Shown in pieces: positions 9,495 to 17,241 of a stretch of 64,000 bases of DNA. The stretch's first letter is position 1. Each line of letters starts with the position of its first letter. The stretch is from the NCBI GenBank assembly GCA_910588845.1, contig CAJURU010000005.1, positions 62,001 to 126,000 of the forward strand, in the 5' to 3' direction. The notes beneath the pieces were generated by a model. That model was not told the origin of the DNA and did no database searches. It saw nothing but the letters and a program-made list of their open reading frames with translations. The translations under genes and the position numbers were made by a program. Source of the DNA: an uncultured Lachnospiraceae bacterium. Its GTDB lineage: Bacteria > Bacillota > Clostridia > Lachnospirales > Lachnospiraceae.

Positions 9495-9523
9495 TTGTAC
9501 TTTTGGCAGTTTGACAGTATAAT
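9495..9523 (+). promoter_or_regulatory. Promoter for the 9574 gene and the methyltransferase
   Basis: TTGTAC (9495-9500) and a consensus TATAAT (9518-9523) are separated by exactly 17 bases, immediately after the GH43 stop codon. It predicts a short leader before the ribosome site at 9559-9566. Confidence 0.75.
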
Positions 9524-9573
9524 ATAAGAAAAGGCAGATATTTGTGGAGTTTTATGAATGGGAGGTCAGGCTT

Positions 9574-10014
9574 ATGGGAAAAGATACGCGTCTTGTAAAC
9601 ATCTACATTAAAATTCATAATAAACGCACATTAACCATGGATGATTTAAAGTATCTGTCAAAATATGACCCGGAATGTTTTGAGAAGACCTGTAAGAACA
9701 TCGTATACAAGATACCGGAGGCGGAAGAAATCTTACAGCCCAAGAAGACGCCGGAAGGCGCGGCGTTGATTCCAGTTCCTTTCGTGCCGCTGATGGAGAA
9801 GCCACAGGCGGATAAGCAAAAGATCGAAGCGGTTCTTGAGAACCTGGGGAAGATGGAGGTAGAGGAGCTTCCCATCCAGGATGTGGATTCAGATACCGTC
9901 AAGGAGCTGTTAGGGAGCCTTTATATGGAGCTCTTGTTCCCGCATAATGACCGCGAGCGGTTTTTCAGTATGGAAGAGAGCGAGAATGTTTCGGTGTTCA
10001 ATAAGAAGGTGTGA
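9574..10014 (+). CDS. Conserved protein of unknown function paired with a DNA methyltransferase
   Basis: This is a 146-residue soluble protein with an acidic C-terminal half (EVEELPIQDVDSD) and no signal peptide or TM segment. I do not recognise a family. ATG 9574 is preferred because GGGAGGT lies eight bases upstream and the promoter sits just before it. It ends nine bases before the probable methyltransferase start, so the two are translated from one message. That makes it a candidate partner or regulator of the methylase. Confidence 0.7.
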   Translation: MGKDTRLVNIYIKIHNKRTLTMDDLKYLSKYDPECFEKTCKNIVYKIPEAEEILQPKKTPEGAALIPVPFVPLMEKPQADKQKIEAVLENLGKMEVEELPIQDVDSDTVKELLGSLYMELLFPHNDRERFFSMEESENVSVFNKKV

Positions 10015-10022
10015 GGGATAAA

Positions 10023-12104
10023 ATGTCTGCTGCTAATGCAGGAAAATATATTACGCTCAGAGGTTTGTGCGAGTACATTTCCGTCTCGCCAGCCACTGGG
10101 CGTAATTGGTTAAAGATGGGCAAGATAACGCCCCAACTAGAAAAAAACGGTGCGCCGCTCTTTACGCAGGAATATGTCAGCCGGTTAAAGAAGGATTTGC
10201 TGACAGGGAAAAACGCATTATTAAAAAAACGGCGCAATAAGAAATATGTTACAGGCAGCAGTATTTATGAATCTTATATCACTGCTGCCTCTGCTAATAT
10301 ACCGAAGGTGCAGCAGCTAATGGAGATGGTATGCAGCCAGGGAATTATACTCGGGGAAATGGAATTGCGCGCTTTGCTTGCAGAGTGCGCTTTGCAGCTG
10401 ATTCTTCAGCGAGAGGGTATTTCTGCGCCTGCGGCAGCGAAAAGAAGTATAGCAGGACAGGAGGAAATTGTTTCTTTGGCGGGTCTTTCTGTTTCTGCGG
10501 GGGTAAATGTCCTGTCTTATTATCTGAAAGAATCATTTCCGCTCAATGGTTATGAATTTCTGGTCGCTGATTTGCTTTCGGATAAGATGGGAGCGTTGGC
10601 TTGTATAGAGAAATATCCTCGGTGGTTTACAGTAGAGTACCGATATGAGGAATTTGAGGATATTTTGGGCCTATTGTATATTTCCTGCAAGAATATGGGG
10701 AACAGGAAGGCAGCAGGAACCTATTATACGCCGACAGTTGTTGTGAAAAAATTAATCAACGAGTTGTTTGAGGCGAATGATGCAGAGGGAAAAAAGGTGC
10801 TTGACCCATGCTGCGGGACCGGCAATTTCTTGCTGCAATTGCCTGGGGAAGCGACATTGGATAATATTTACGGGGGTGACATTGATTGTATCAGCGTGTG
10901 TATTGCCAGGATAAATTTGGCCTTGAAATTCCGCGCTCCCAGACGGGAGCTGCTTTATGGGCATATATGCGTAAAGGATTATTTGTCCATGGAGACGGCG
11001 GCGCGTTTTGATTATATTATTGGTAATCCTCCCTGGGGATATCAATTTACAGAGGACGAAAAGAAGCGTTTGCGGGACAAGTATGCCTGTGCCCGTGGGA
11101 AAAACATAGAATCTTATGATGTGTTTACCGAGCAGGCGATCTCTAACCTGAAATGTGGAGGTATCCTGTCGTTTGTACTGCCGGAATCTATCTTAAACGT
11201 CAAAGCGCATATGCCAATCCGCGAATTTTTGATGAAGCGCAGTTCTATTCAATATCTGGAATATTTAGGAGAAGTATTCGACGGGGTTCAGTGTCCCAGC
11301 ATTATCCTGCAACTGTTATACGATAGCCAGCCTATGCGCTGTGCGGGCATGAAAGTCAGGGACAGGGAATGCAGTTATACGATTAATAGAGAGCGTAGGG
11401 TTCGCAGGGAGTATTTTAACTTTACGGCTACAGATGAAGAGTATGGGATTTTACAGAAGATTGCGCAAGTTCCCCGGAGGGTGACGCTTGCCGGCAAGGC
11501 TAAATTTGCTCTGGGAATTGTTACGGGGAATAATAAGAAATTCCTTATGAATGAGAAATTATATGGGAATGAAATGATCTTAAAAGGGTCGGATATAAAG
11601 AAGTTCCGATTTATGGAGGGTACAAGTTTCATTGCTTACAGGCCGGAACTGTTTCAGCAGACGGCCCCCAGCGAATATTATCGGGCGCCGCAGAAATTGC
11701 TCTACCGATTTATTAGCAATCAACTGGTATTTGCCTATGACGACAGGCAGACGTTGTCTTTAAATAGCTGTAATGTGTTGATTCCAGAGATAGAAGGGCT
11801 GGAAATGAAATATATTCTTGCCGTGCTCAATTCCAGGGTGGCGCAATTTTATTTTGAGAAGAGTTTTCAGTCGGTGAAAGTTTTGCGCTCGCATATTGAA
11901 AGCATTCCGATCTCTTTTATTGGGAGCGCGCGGCAACAGGAACTTATACAAATTGTTGACAGGCTGATTGAGCCGTCACAAGAAGATGACATTAAAGAAG
12001 ACTATGAAATTTTGGACGCTGCAATAGCGCAGATTTATGGACTTTCGCAGGAGGAATATCAGACTGTCAAGGAAAGCGTTGGCGCGTGCAGTTTTTTTAA
12101 TTAA
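10023..12104 (+). CDS. N6-adenine DNA methyltransferase with N-terminal helix-turn-helix
   Basis: The 693-residue protein has a MerR/excisionase-like HTH at about residues 8-55 (YITLRGLCEYISVSPATGRNW). An N6-adenine methylase core follows, with SAM motif I VLDPCCGTGNFLL and catalytic motif IV IIGNPPWGYQF. A TaqI/Eco57I-type target-recognition region occupies the C-terminal half (LKGSDIKKFRF, then YILAVLNSRVAQFYF). No nuclease motif or separate restriction gene is visible, so it appears to be an orphan or regulatory methylase. The start could also be GTG 10011; ATG 10023 after GAGGG fits better. A strong terminator follows the stop. Confidence 0.85.
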   Translation: MSAANAGKYITLRGLCEYISVSPATGRNWLKMGKITPQLEKNGAPLFTQEYVSRLKKDLLTGKNALLKKRRNKKYVTGSSIYESYITAASANIPKVQQLMEMVCSQGIILGEMELRALLAECALQLILQREGISAPAAAKRSIAGQEEIVSLAGLSVSAGVNVLSYYLKESFPLNGYEFLVADLLSDKMGALACIEKYPRWFTVEYRYEEFEDILGLLYISCKNMGNRKAAGTYYTPTVVVKKLINELFEANDAEGKKVLDPCCGTGNFLLQLPGEATLDNIYGGDIDCISVCIARINLALKFRAPRRELLYGHICVKDYLSMETAARFDYIIGNPPWGYQFTEDEKKRLRDKYACARGKNIESYDVFTEQAISNLKCGGILSFVLPESILNVKAHMPIREFLMKRSSIQYLEYLGEVFDGVQCPSIILQLLYDSQPMRCAGMKVRDRECSYTINRERRVRREYFNFTATDEEYGILQKIAQVPRRVTLAGKAKFALGIVTGNNKKFLMNEKLYGNEMILKGSDIKKFRFMEGTSFIAYRPELFQQTAPSEYYRAPQKLLYRFISNQLVFAYDDRQTLSLNSCNVLIPEIEGLEMKYILAVLNSRVAQFYFEKSFQSVKVLRSHIESIPISFIGSARQQELIQIVDRLIEPSQEDDIKEDYEILDAAIAQIYGLSQEEYQTVKESVGACSFFN

Positions 12105-12117
12105 AACATTTGGATTA

Positions 12118-12142
12118 GGGAGATGGATTGTCTCCCTTTTTT
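12118..12142 (+). terminator. Intrinsic terminator after the methyltransferase
   Basis: GGGAGA (12118-12123), a 7-base loop and TCTCCC (12131-12136) are followed by six T residues. It ends the 9574-12104 transcript. Confidence 0.9.
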
Positions 12143-12247
12143 ATTCTGGGGAGCTGAAGTAGGCTTGCCCACTTTGTTCTAAAAAAATTTCATCCGGCTG
12201 GACATAAGCTTAACAGCAATCGTATTATCAGTGAAAGGAGGCAGAAA

Positions 12248-12805
12248 ATGAAGCGCACACAGCAAGAGATTTTGGAATTGTATGAGAAGTATTATGAAAT
12301 GGTTTGGCGAATCTTCCTGGTACGTTTTGGAAATCCCCATGATGCATACGATGCGGCCCAGGAAACATTTGTCCGCCTGATGGGTGATACGAAAGCTTTT
12401 CGCAGCAGGAAACATGAGAAAGCGTGGCTGATCCGTACGGCAATCAATTATTGCAAGGATGTCATGAAAAGCAGCCGTTGGAAGCAGGAAACTTGTCTGG
12501 ATGCGGGGAGGCCGCCGGAAGCCGGAGTTGTGCCGAGTGAATATTCTGAAGTGTATGAGGCAATGATGGGGCTGCCGGAACAGTACCGGGTGATCTTGTA
12601 CCTGTATTATTATGAGGGATATTCCCTGAAAGAAATTGCAGGGATGATGAAGACAAACGCGTCTACTTTGCGCTCGCGGTTTGCCAAAGCTAAGGAATTG
12701 ATGAAAGTGTATTTGGAGGATGAAATGCCAAAAAAGGAAGGCCAATGCCAGGCGTGTAAAAATGCCTTCCCAATGAGAAAGGAGCGGTTTTATGAACAAA
12801 TTTAA
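12248..12805 (+). CDS. ECF-type RNA polymerase sigma factor
   Basis: This is a 185-residue sigma-70 family protein. Region 2 is at about residues 12-75 (DAYDAAQETFVRLM, then KAWLIRTAINYCKD). Region 4 is at about 105-155 (LPEQYRVILYLYYYEGYSLKEIAGMMKTN). The C-terminal tail of about 25 residues contains two cysteines (CQACKNAF) and overlaps the next gene by 14 bases. AAAGGAGG lies before ATG 12248. Overlap with a membrane protein carrying an anti-sigma-like layout indicates a sigma/anti-sigma pair. The trigger is unknown. Confidence 0.9.
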   Translation: MKRTQQEILELYEKYYEMVWRIFLVRFGNPHDAYDAAQETFVRLMGDTKAFRSRKHEKAWLIRTAINYCKDVMKSSRWKQETCLDAGRPPEAGVVPSEYSEVYEAMMGLPEQYRVILYLYYYEGYSLKEIAGMMKTNASTLRSRFAKAKELMKVYLEDEMPKKEGQCQACKNAFPMRKERFYEQI

Positions 12806-13835
12806 TGAAATGATTGACCATATGCATATGCCTGAGGAACAGTATGAACAGATGAAAGCTGACTTAGCGAGGCGGGCGGGGATGAGAAACAACACGCCGG
12901 TATGGCGGCGTTATGCAGTGGCGGCGGCGTTTGCGGTCTGCCTGCTGGGGACAGCCGCGACGGCGTATGCAGCAGTCCGTTATCAATGGTTCCGGATATT
13001 TTTTGACAATGGAGGGCAGGAAACGGAAATAATGGAAGAGTTGTTGGCAAAGGCAAGCACGGAAACGGTCACGGCTGAGGATGACAATTATAAATTTACG
13101 GTACTCAACCATCTGTACAGTAAGGAACAGCAGATGGGGCTGATTCTCTGTTCGTTCCATTTCCAGAAAGAGCATCATACGCATCTGGAAGTCTTGGATA
13201 GAGAATATAATACGGTGGTTTTGAAGAAAAACAGAGTAGTAGACTGGCAGACATTTCAGATGGAAAACACGAATAATGGGGACAGGGATCTGCAGTTTGG
13301 TATCAAAGATGAATCAGGGGAAGAAGTCATTTCCGCAAATGTGAAATATTATACAGGGGAAATGGCGGAAGACGGGGGATATCTGATCGGCATACGCTAT
13401 AGTTTTGATATGGAGAAAAAAGTAGAAAAGACGCCGCAATTATTAATGTCGTTGGAGAATGCCGGAGATATTGAAGATAAGTTAAAAGTTCGCCTGCCGG
13501 AAAGCGGGGAGGTAGCGTGTGTTCGTTTTACCTCGGAGAATAACCCAGGGAATGCTATTGTTATCAGTCCGCTGGGGATGACGCTCACAAAGACCGGCAA
13601 TAAGACGGAAATGACAGAAGAATATGAAAATGTCGGTAACTTGGAGAATATGAAATTGGTTATGGAGAACCAGGTAAAAACCATTGAGGATATGGGAGGA
13701 GGATATGCGACGAGCGTTTTGAGGGGGGATATGGAGACCGAGTGTACCTGGTATACGCAGAAAGAATTCACGAATCTTGTGGATGTATCGGAGATAAAAT
13801 ACATTGAACTAGATGGGGAGAAGTATAGTAAGTAG
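12792..13835 (+). CDS. Anti-sigma-factor-like single-pass membrane protein (DUF4179-like)
   Basis: The 347-residue protein has a short cytoplasmic N-terminus (about 1-38), one TM helix (about 39-62, RYAVAAAFAVCLLGTAATAYA) and a large extracytoplasmic domain. The layout matches membrane proteins encoded beside ECF sigma factors in Clostridia. The extracytoplasmic part has no motif I recognise beyond this resemblance. Translation is coupled to the sigma gene by a 14-base overlap. Function as anti-sigma is inferred from context. Confidence 0.75.
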   Translation: MNKFNEMIDHMHMPEEQYEQMKADLARRAGMRNNTPVWRRYAVAAAFAVCLLGTAATAYAAVRYQWFRIFFDNGGQETEIMEELLAKASTETVTAEDDNYKFTVLNHLYSKEQQMGLILCSFHFQKEHHTHLEVLDREYNTVVLKKNRVVDWQTFQMENTNNGDRDLQFGIKDESGEEVISANVKYYTGEMAEDGGYLIGIRYSFDMEKKVEKTPQLLMSLENAGDIEDKLKVRLPESGEVACVRFTSENNPGNAIVISPLGMTLTKTGNKTEMTEEYENVGNLENMKLVMENQVKTIEDMGGGYATSVLRGDMETECTWYTQKEFTNLVDVSEIKYIELDGEKYSK

Positions 13836-13890
13836 GCAGGTTATTGCTGAAGAGTGCTGGTGATAAGGGAACCTGAGGGGGAAACAGAGA

Positions 13891-13925
13891 GCCGGGAAGC
13901 CCAATAAAATGCAGGGCTTCTCGGC
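13891..13925. terminator. Strong hairpin downstream of the sigma/anti-sigma pair
   Basis: The arms GCCGGGAAGCCC (13891-13902) and GGGCTTCTCGGC (13914-13925) pair along 12 bases with one mismatch. No T-run follows, so termination is uncertain. A second small palindrome, GCCTGTCAGGC, is at 13965-13975. Both sit at the boundary between the normal-GC gene pair and the AT-rich minus-strand island. Confidence 0.5.
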
Positions 13926-13989
13926 AAGCCGAAGATAAAAAATATAAAATGTCTAAACCTGGTTGCCTGTCAGGCTGTTTCGGTGATAA

Positions 13990-14460
13990 TCATGCGCCTC
14001 TTCTTATATCTCGATCGTATTCCTGAATCTTACTGATAATTTCAGCTAAATGCTCTTCTTCTTTTTCATTAAATAAATATTTGGTAATCATTTTGGGTAT
14101 TACCATGAAAGTTCCTATCAGTGAGGTTAGAACTGTAATTAGTCCGGGCAAGGATTCTATAATACTTATTTTATTGAAGGCTAAAAGAAATAATGTTATA
14201 AGTAGATAAATGAGTGTCGAAATAAGAACAATAATTAATAATATTTTTGAAATTTTGTACATCTCCAGTTTATTTTTTCTTTTATTTTCAGAATTATTTA
14301 CAAAATCTTTTACATAAGCTTCCAGGAGTATGGTATATTGTTTGTTATGTTCAGATAAATTTGTAGTATCACTATTATGTAATTCTTCGTCTGTTCTTAT
14401 ATTATTTCCTTCAGGGGGGCGATTCCGATGAACAACTTCCCGATCATTCTCTTCATACAT
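13990..14460 (-). CDS. Small protein with two predicted TM helices in the AT-rich island
   Basis: The 156-residue protein has a polar N-terminal half (about 1-70) with charged, coiled-coil-like sequence. Two hydrophobic helices follow (about 71-93 and 101-122), then a charged Glu-rich tail. I do not recognise a family. The start lies 8 bases after the upstream metallopeptidase stop, with GGAG 12 bases before ATG. It is the last gene of a three-gene minus-strand unit. The helices hint at a membrane effector or sensor in that unit, but this is inference. Confidence 0.65.
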   Translation of the reverse strand: MYEENDREVVHRNRPPEGNNIRTDEELHNSDTTNLSEHNKQYTILLEAYVKDFVNNSENKRKNKLEMYKISKILLIIVLISTLIYLLITLFLLAFNKISIIESLPGLITVLTSLIGTFMVIPKMITKYLFNEKEEEHLAEIISKIQEYDRDIRRGA

Positions 14461-14468
14461 ATTACAAA

Positions 14469-15062
14469 TTATAACTCCTTTTCAGTGTCAAAACCGTCTA
14501 TCCCAAGCCCATTAAACCTTCTTAGAATATGGTCAGATGAGACCAAAAAAATTTGGCTTAGTTCGTTTACGATATCGGCTTTACTTTGCAACTTACCACA
14601 TTTAACGTATTCTCTTCTAAAATCCTTTTCGGGCATAAGAAGATTAGCAGCAAATTCATTTGCCCGTTGTTCTTCAAATTTTTCAGAATGTTTTTTAGGA
14701 AAGTAAGTATTATAATAAGATACATTCACGGTTTCATCAAAGTCAAAGAGATAGTGTCCCAACACATGAGCTAATGCGAATCTTTTATGTCCAATGCTAT
14801 TATTGATGTGTACGCATGTAATTTTATTTGAACCATAAACTTCTCTAAATTCAGGATCAACCGCTATATAAGCAGAAAGTCCTTCAGGTTTTAAGTCACT
14901 CTGATATATTTGAAATCCTAATTTAATTAATATTTCTACAATAGGAACTCCGGAAGATAAATAATTAACGTTAAAATAATTTAAAATTTCTTGGGCTCTA
15001 GCCGGCATATCGGAAATTTCTTTGTTTTTCTTTCGGAAGTTCTTTAAGAATGTTATGTACAT
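14469..15062 (-). CDS. ImmA/IrrE-family metallopeptidase with altered active site
   Basis: This is a 197-residue protein of the ImmA/IrrE (COG2856, M78) family, zinc peptidases that typically cleave phage-type or ICE-type repressors. The zinc motif reads HVLGH in FALAHVLGHYLF where the family has HExxH, so the catalytic Glu is Val. The downstream ligand helix, EEQRANEFAANLLMPEKDF, is intact. The fold is therefore probably kept but hydrolysis may be lost. ATG 15062 follows AAAGGTG. It lies in an AT-rich block, next to an intact paralogue and a two-TM protein. Confidence 0.85.
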   Translation of the reverse strand: MYITFLKNFRKKNKEISDMPARAQEILNYFNVNYLSSGVPIVEILIKLGFQIYQSDLKPEGLSAYIAVDPEFREVYGSNKITCVHINNSIGHKRFALAHVLGHYLFDFDETVNVSYYNTYFPKKHSEKFEEQRANEFAANLLMPEKDFRREYVKCGKLQSKADIVNELSQIFLVSSDHILRRFNGLGIDGFDTEKEL

Positions 15063-15148
15063 TTTATCACCTTTATAGTCAAAATATTAGGAAGGTTGAA
15101 ATAACACAATGTATTTCCAAATATAAAAATAATTTTATTTTCCATTAT

Positions 15149-15682
15149 TTATATTATATCGATGATTTTTTTATATACTCTCTGATTAAGTATTTTTGGA
15201 GAGTATTTTTGCCAGTTACTGTTTTCCATGCCCTCCATAATTTGGGGCATCAGCAAAATTGCAAAAATGTTTGCGTTATATTCTTTCTCGATTTCCTCCG
15301 GCAGATATTTGTTTAATTCATCATTATTAAGCGCTGATAATGGATCTTTATCCATAAAAAAATGTCCTAACTCATGAGCAACAATTTTTTTTGAAATATA
15401 CTTATTATTCTCATATTTATCTGAAATAAAAATTGTAGAAACTTCTCGTTTCAAGTAAGATATTATGTCTGTATCTGTGATTTTTATATATTTTATCTTT
15501 AATCCGTAGTAATCTGCTATTTCAAAAGGAGTTGGACAGTATTTGTCAATTATGTAAGGTGTTGTTCCTTCAATAAAAGTTAATTCTTCATGTTGACTCT
15601 TAGAATGTCTTCCAACTCTTCTTATTATCGGTGCTAATATCTTTTTAACATTATTAATCTGTTTTTTGTTATTCTTAGACAT
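15149..15682 (-). CDS. ImmA/IrrE-family metallopeptidase (intact HELGH motif)
   Basis: The 177-residue protein carries the zinc motif KKIVAHELGHFFMD, and the third ligand lies in EEIEKEYNANIFAILLMP, as expected for active ImmA/IrrE peptidases. A basic N-terminus (KNNKKQINNVKK) precedes it. The start is ATG 15682, preceded by TAGGAGGGATATA; a longer frame to 15724 lacks a ribosome site. No adjacent HTH repressor, the usual substrate, is visible. It heads the three-gene unit driven from the promoter at 15744-15715. Confidence 0.85.
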   Translation of the reverse strand: MSKNNKKQINNVKKILAPIIRRVGRHSKSQHEELTFIEGTTPYIIDKYCPTPFEIADYYGLKIKYIKITDTDIISYLKREVSTIFISDKYENNKYISKKIVAHELGHFFMDKDPLSALNNDELNKYLPEEIEKEYNANIFAILLMPQIMEGMENSNWQKYSPKILNQRVYKKIIDII

Positions 15683-15714
15683 TATATCCCTCCTAGCACA
15701 ATGAACATAGTATT

Positions 15715-15744
15715 GATATATCATATAATCTATTATACTGTCAA
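15715..15744 (-). promoter_or_regulatory. Promoter of the ImmA/IrrE unit
   Basis: On the minus strand TTGACA (15744-15739) and TATATC (15720-15715) are spaced 18 bases. It lies 33 bases before the ribosome-bound start at 15682. Confidence 0.6.
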
Positions 15745-16015
15745 CAAATGGTAAGCGGAAAATAACTTATATTGAGTATTATCGCGAAAATTCTACAAAA
15801 AATTATCTTTTTTCTTGTGGGAGGTGCTTTTCAAGTTATCATGGAAAAAGTAATTTGAATTATAAATTAATGTATTAATGTAATTAGATATACACAGGTC
15901 TTTCCATTTTACAATTTCCTGTAATAAATTGTTAATTTAGTTTATACAGCAGCAAAATCAGGAAAGCAACGGAGTTTTTGAGGTTGACAATTTTGTAAAA
16001 AATCATCCTAAAGTC
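15745..16015. other. AT-rich noncoding stretch between the island and carA
   Basis: I see no supported gene, tRNA or strong hairpin here. Base composition remains very AT-rich, like the island on its left, and changes back to normal within carA. It may be the outer flank of the acquired segment. Confidence 0.5.
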
Positions 16016-16044
16016 TTGAAAAAGTAAAAGAAGTGTGGTAAAAT
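16016..16044 (+). promoter_or_regulatory. Promoter of carAB
   Basis: TTGAAA (16016-16021) and TAAAAT (16039-16044) are separated by 17 bases. The predicted transcript has a leader of about 120 bases before the carA start, long enough for attenuation control. A TTGACA at 15984-15989 has no well-placed -10. Confidence 0.65.
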
Positions 16045-16056
16045 CTCTACAATTTG

Positions 16057-16143
16057 GGCATAACACAACAATGGTGTTTATTGCCAATACAGAACCCTTA
16101 CGAAAAAAAGAATCTGATTTTCTTTTTTTTTTGTAAAAATCAG
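16057..16143 (+). promoter_or_regulatory. Structured leader of carAB, possible attenuator
   Basis: Two potential hairpins lie in the leader. One is an imperfect stem between GGCATAACAC and GTGTTTATTGCC (16057-16085). The other has perfect 8-base arms, CTGATTTT (16114-16121) and AAAATCAG (16136-16143), around a T-rich loop. Pyrimidine genes in Firmicutes are often controlled by leader attenuation (for example PyrR). I do not see a clear PyrR-binding loop, so the mechanism is only suggested. Confidence 0.35.
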
Positions 16144-16170
16144 CCAACACAAAGAAAGGGTGGTAAATAC

Positions 16171-17241
16171 ATGAAAGCATTTCTGATACTGGAAGACGGA
16201 ACAGTATTTGAAGGTAACAGCATTGGCTCTGCCAGGGAAGTAATCAGTGAAATCGTGTTCAACACTTCTATGACAGGATATCTTGAAGTTCTCACAGACC
16301 CCTCTTACGCCGGACAGGCGGTCGTCATGACATACCCGTTGATTGGAAATTATGGCATTACGCCGGACATGGAGTCGATAAGGCCATGGCCGGACGGTTA
16401 TATTGTGCGCGAATTGTCAAGGGCGCCCAGTAATTTTCGCTGTGAGGGAACAATCCAGGATTTTCTTGTGAAGCATGATATTCCGGGCATTGCGGGCATT
16501 GACACCCGGGCGCTGACAAAGATTCTCAGGGAAAAGGGGACGATGAACGGTATGATTACCACCAACGAAAATTATCTGCTTGAGGAAATTTTGCCGCGGT
16601 TGAAAGCGTATCACACTGGAAATGTGGTGGATAGAGTGACATGCGACAGTATTTCCAGATTGTCAGGAAAAGGAAAGCGTGTTGCCCTCATGGATTTTGG
16701 CGCCAAGAGAAATATTGCCAAATCTTTGCAGGACAGAGGATGTGAGGTCACTATTTATCCGGCCCATACGCGTGCAAAGGAGCTATTAGCGGACAAGCCG
16801 GATGGAATTATGCTCAGCAATGGACCGGGAGATCCCAAAGAATGTAAAGAGATTATTGCGGAACTGAAAAAGCTCTATGAATCGGACACACCTATTTTTG
16901 CCATTTGCCTGGGGCATCAGCTCATGGCTTTGGCGAACGGGGCGGATTCCCATAAGATGAAGTACGGACACCGGGGCGGCAATCATCCGGTTAAGGATTT
17001 AGAGACCGGGAGAGTATATATTTCCGCCCAGAACCATGGATATGTGGTAGACACGGAACATTTAGACCCGGCGGTAGCGGTACCGGCGTTTGTAAATGTC
17101 AATGACGGCACTAATGAAGGACTGCAATATACCGGGAAAAATATTTTTACCGTGCAATTCCACCCGGAAGCCTGCCCGGGGCCGCAGGACAGCAGCTATC
17201 TGTTTGACAAGTTTATCGCTATGATGGGAGGGAATCAGTAA
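16171..17241 (+). CDS. carA: Carbamoyl-phosphate synthase small (glutaminase) subunit
   Basis: CarA releases ammonia from glutamine and channels it to CarB for carbamoyl phosphate, feeding pyrimidines and arginine. The class I amidotransferase triad is visible: Cys in FAICLGHQLMA and His/Glu in VQFHPEACPGPQD. The N-terminal domain shows VFEGNSIGS and FNTSMTGYLEVLTDPSY. The 356-residue length is normal. ATG 16171 (AAAGGGTGG upstream) gives the canonical MKAFLILEDGT start; a longer frame from 16054 runs through the leader and is not supported. Confidence 0.97.
   Translation: MKAFLILEDGTVFEGNSIGSAREVISEIVFNTSMTGYLEVLTDPSYAGQAVVMTYPLIGNYGITPDMESIRPWPDGYIVRELSRAPSNFRCEGTIQDFLVKHDIPGIAGIDTRALTKILREKGTMNGMITTNENYLLEEILPRLKAYHTGNVVDRVTCDSISRLSGKGKRVALMDFGAKRNIAKSLQDRGCEVTIYPAHTRAKELLADKPDGIMLSNGPGDPKECKEIIAELKKLYESDTPIFAICLGHQLMALANGADSHKMKYGHRGGNHPVKDLETGRVYISAQNHGYVVDTEHLDPAVAVPAFVNVNDGTNEGLQYTGKNIFTVQFHPEACPGPQDSSYLFDKFIAMMGGNQ

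Noticed and set aside
16054..16170. Upstream extension of carA
   Set aside because: It would translate the A/T-rich leader hairpins; the canonical CarA start with a ribosome site is at 16171.
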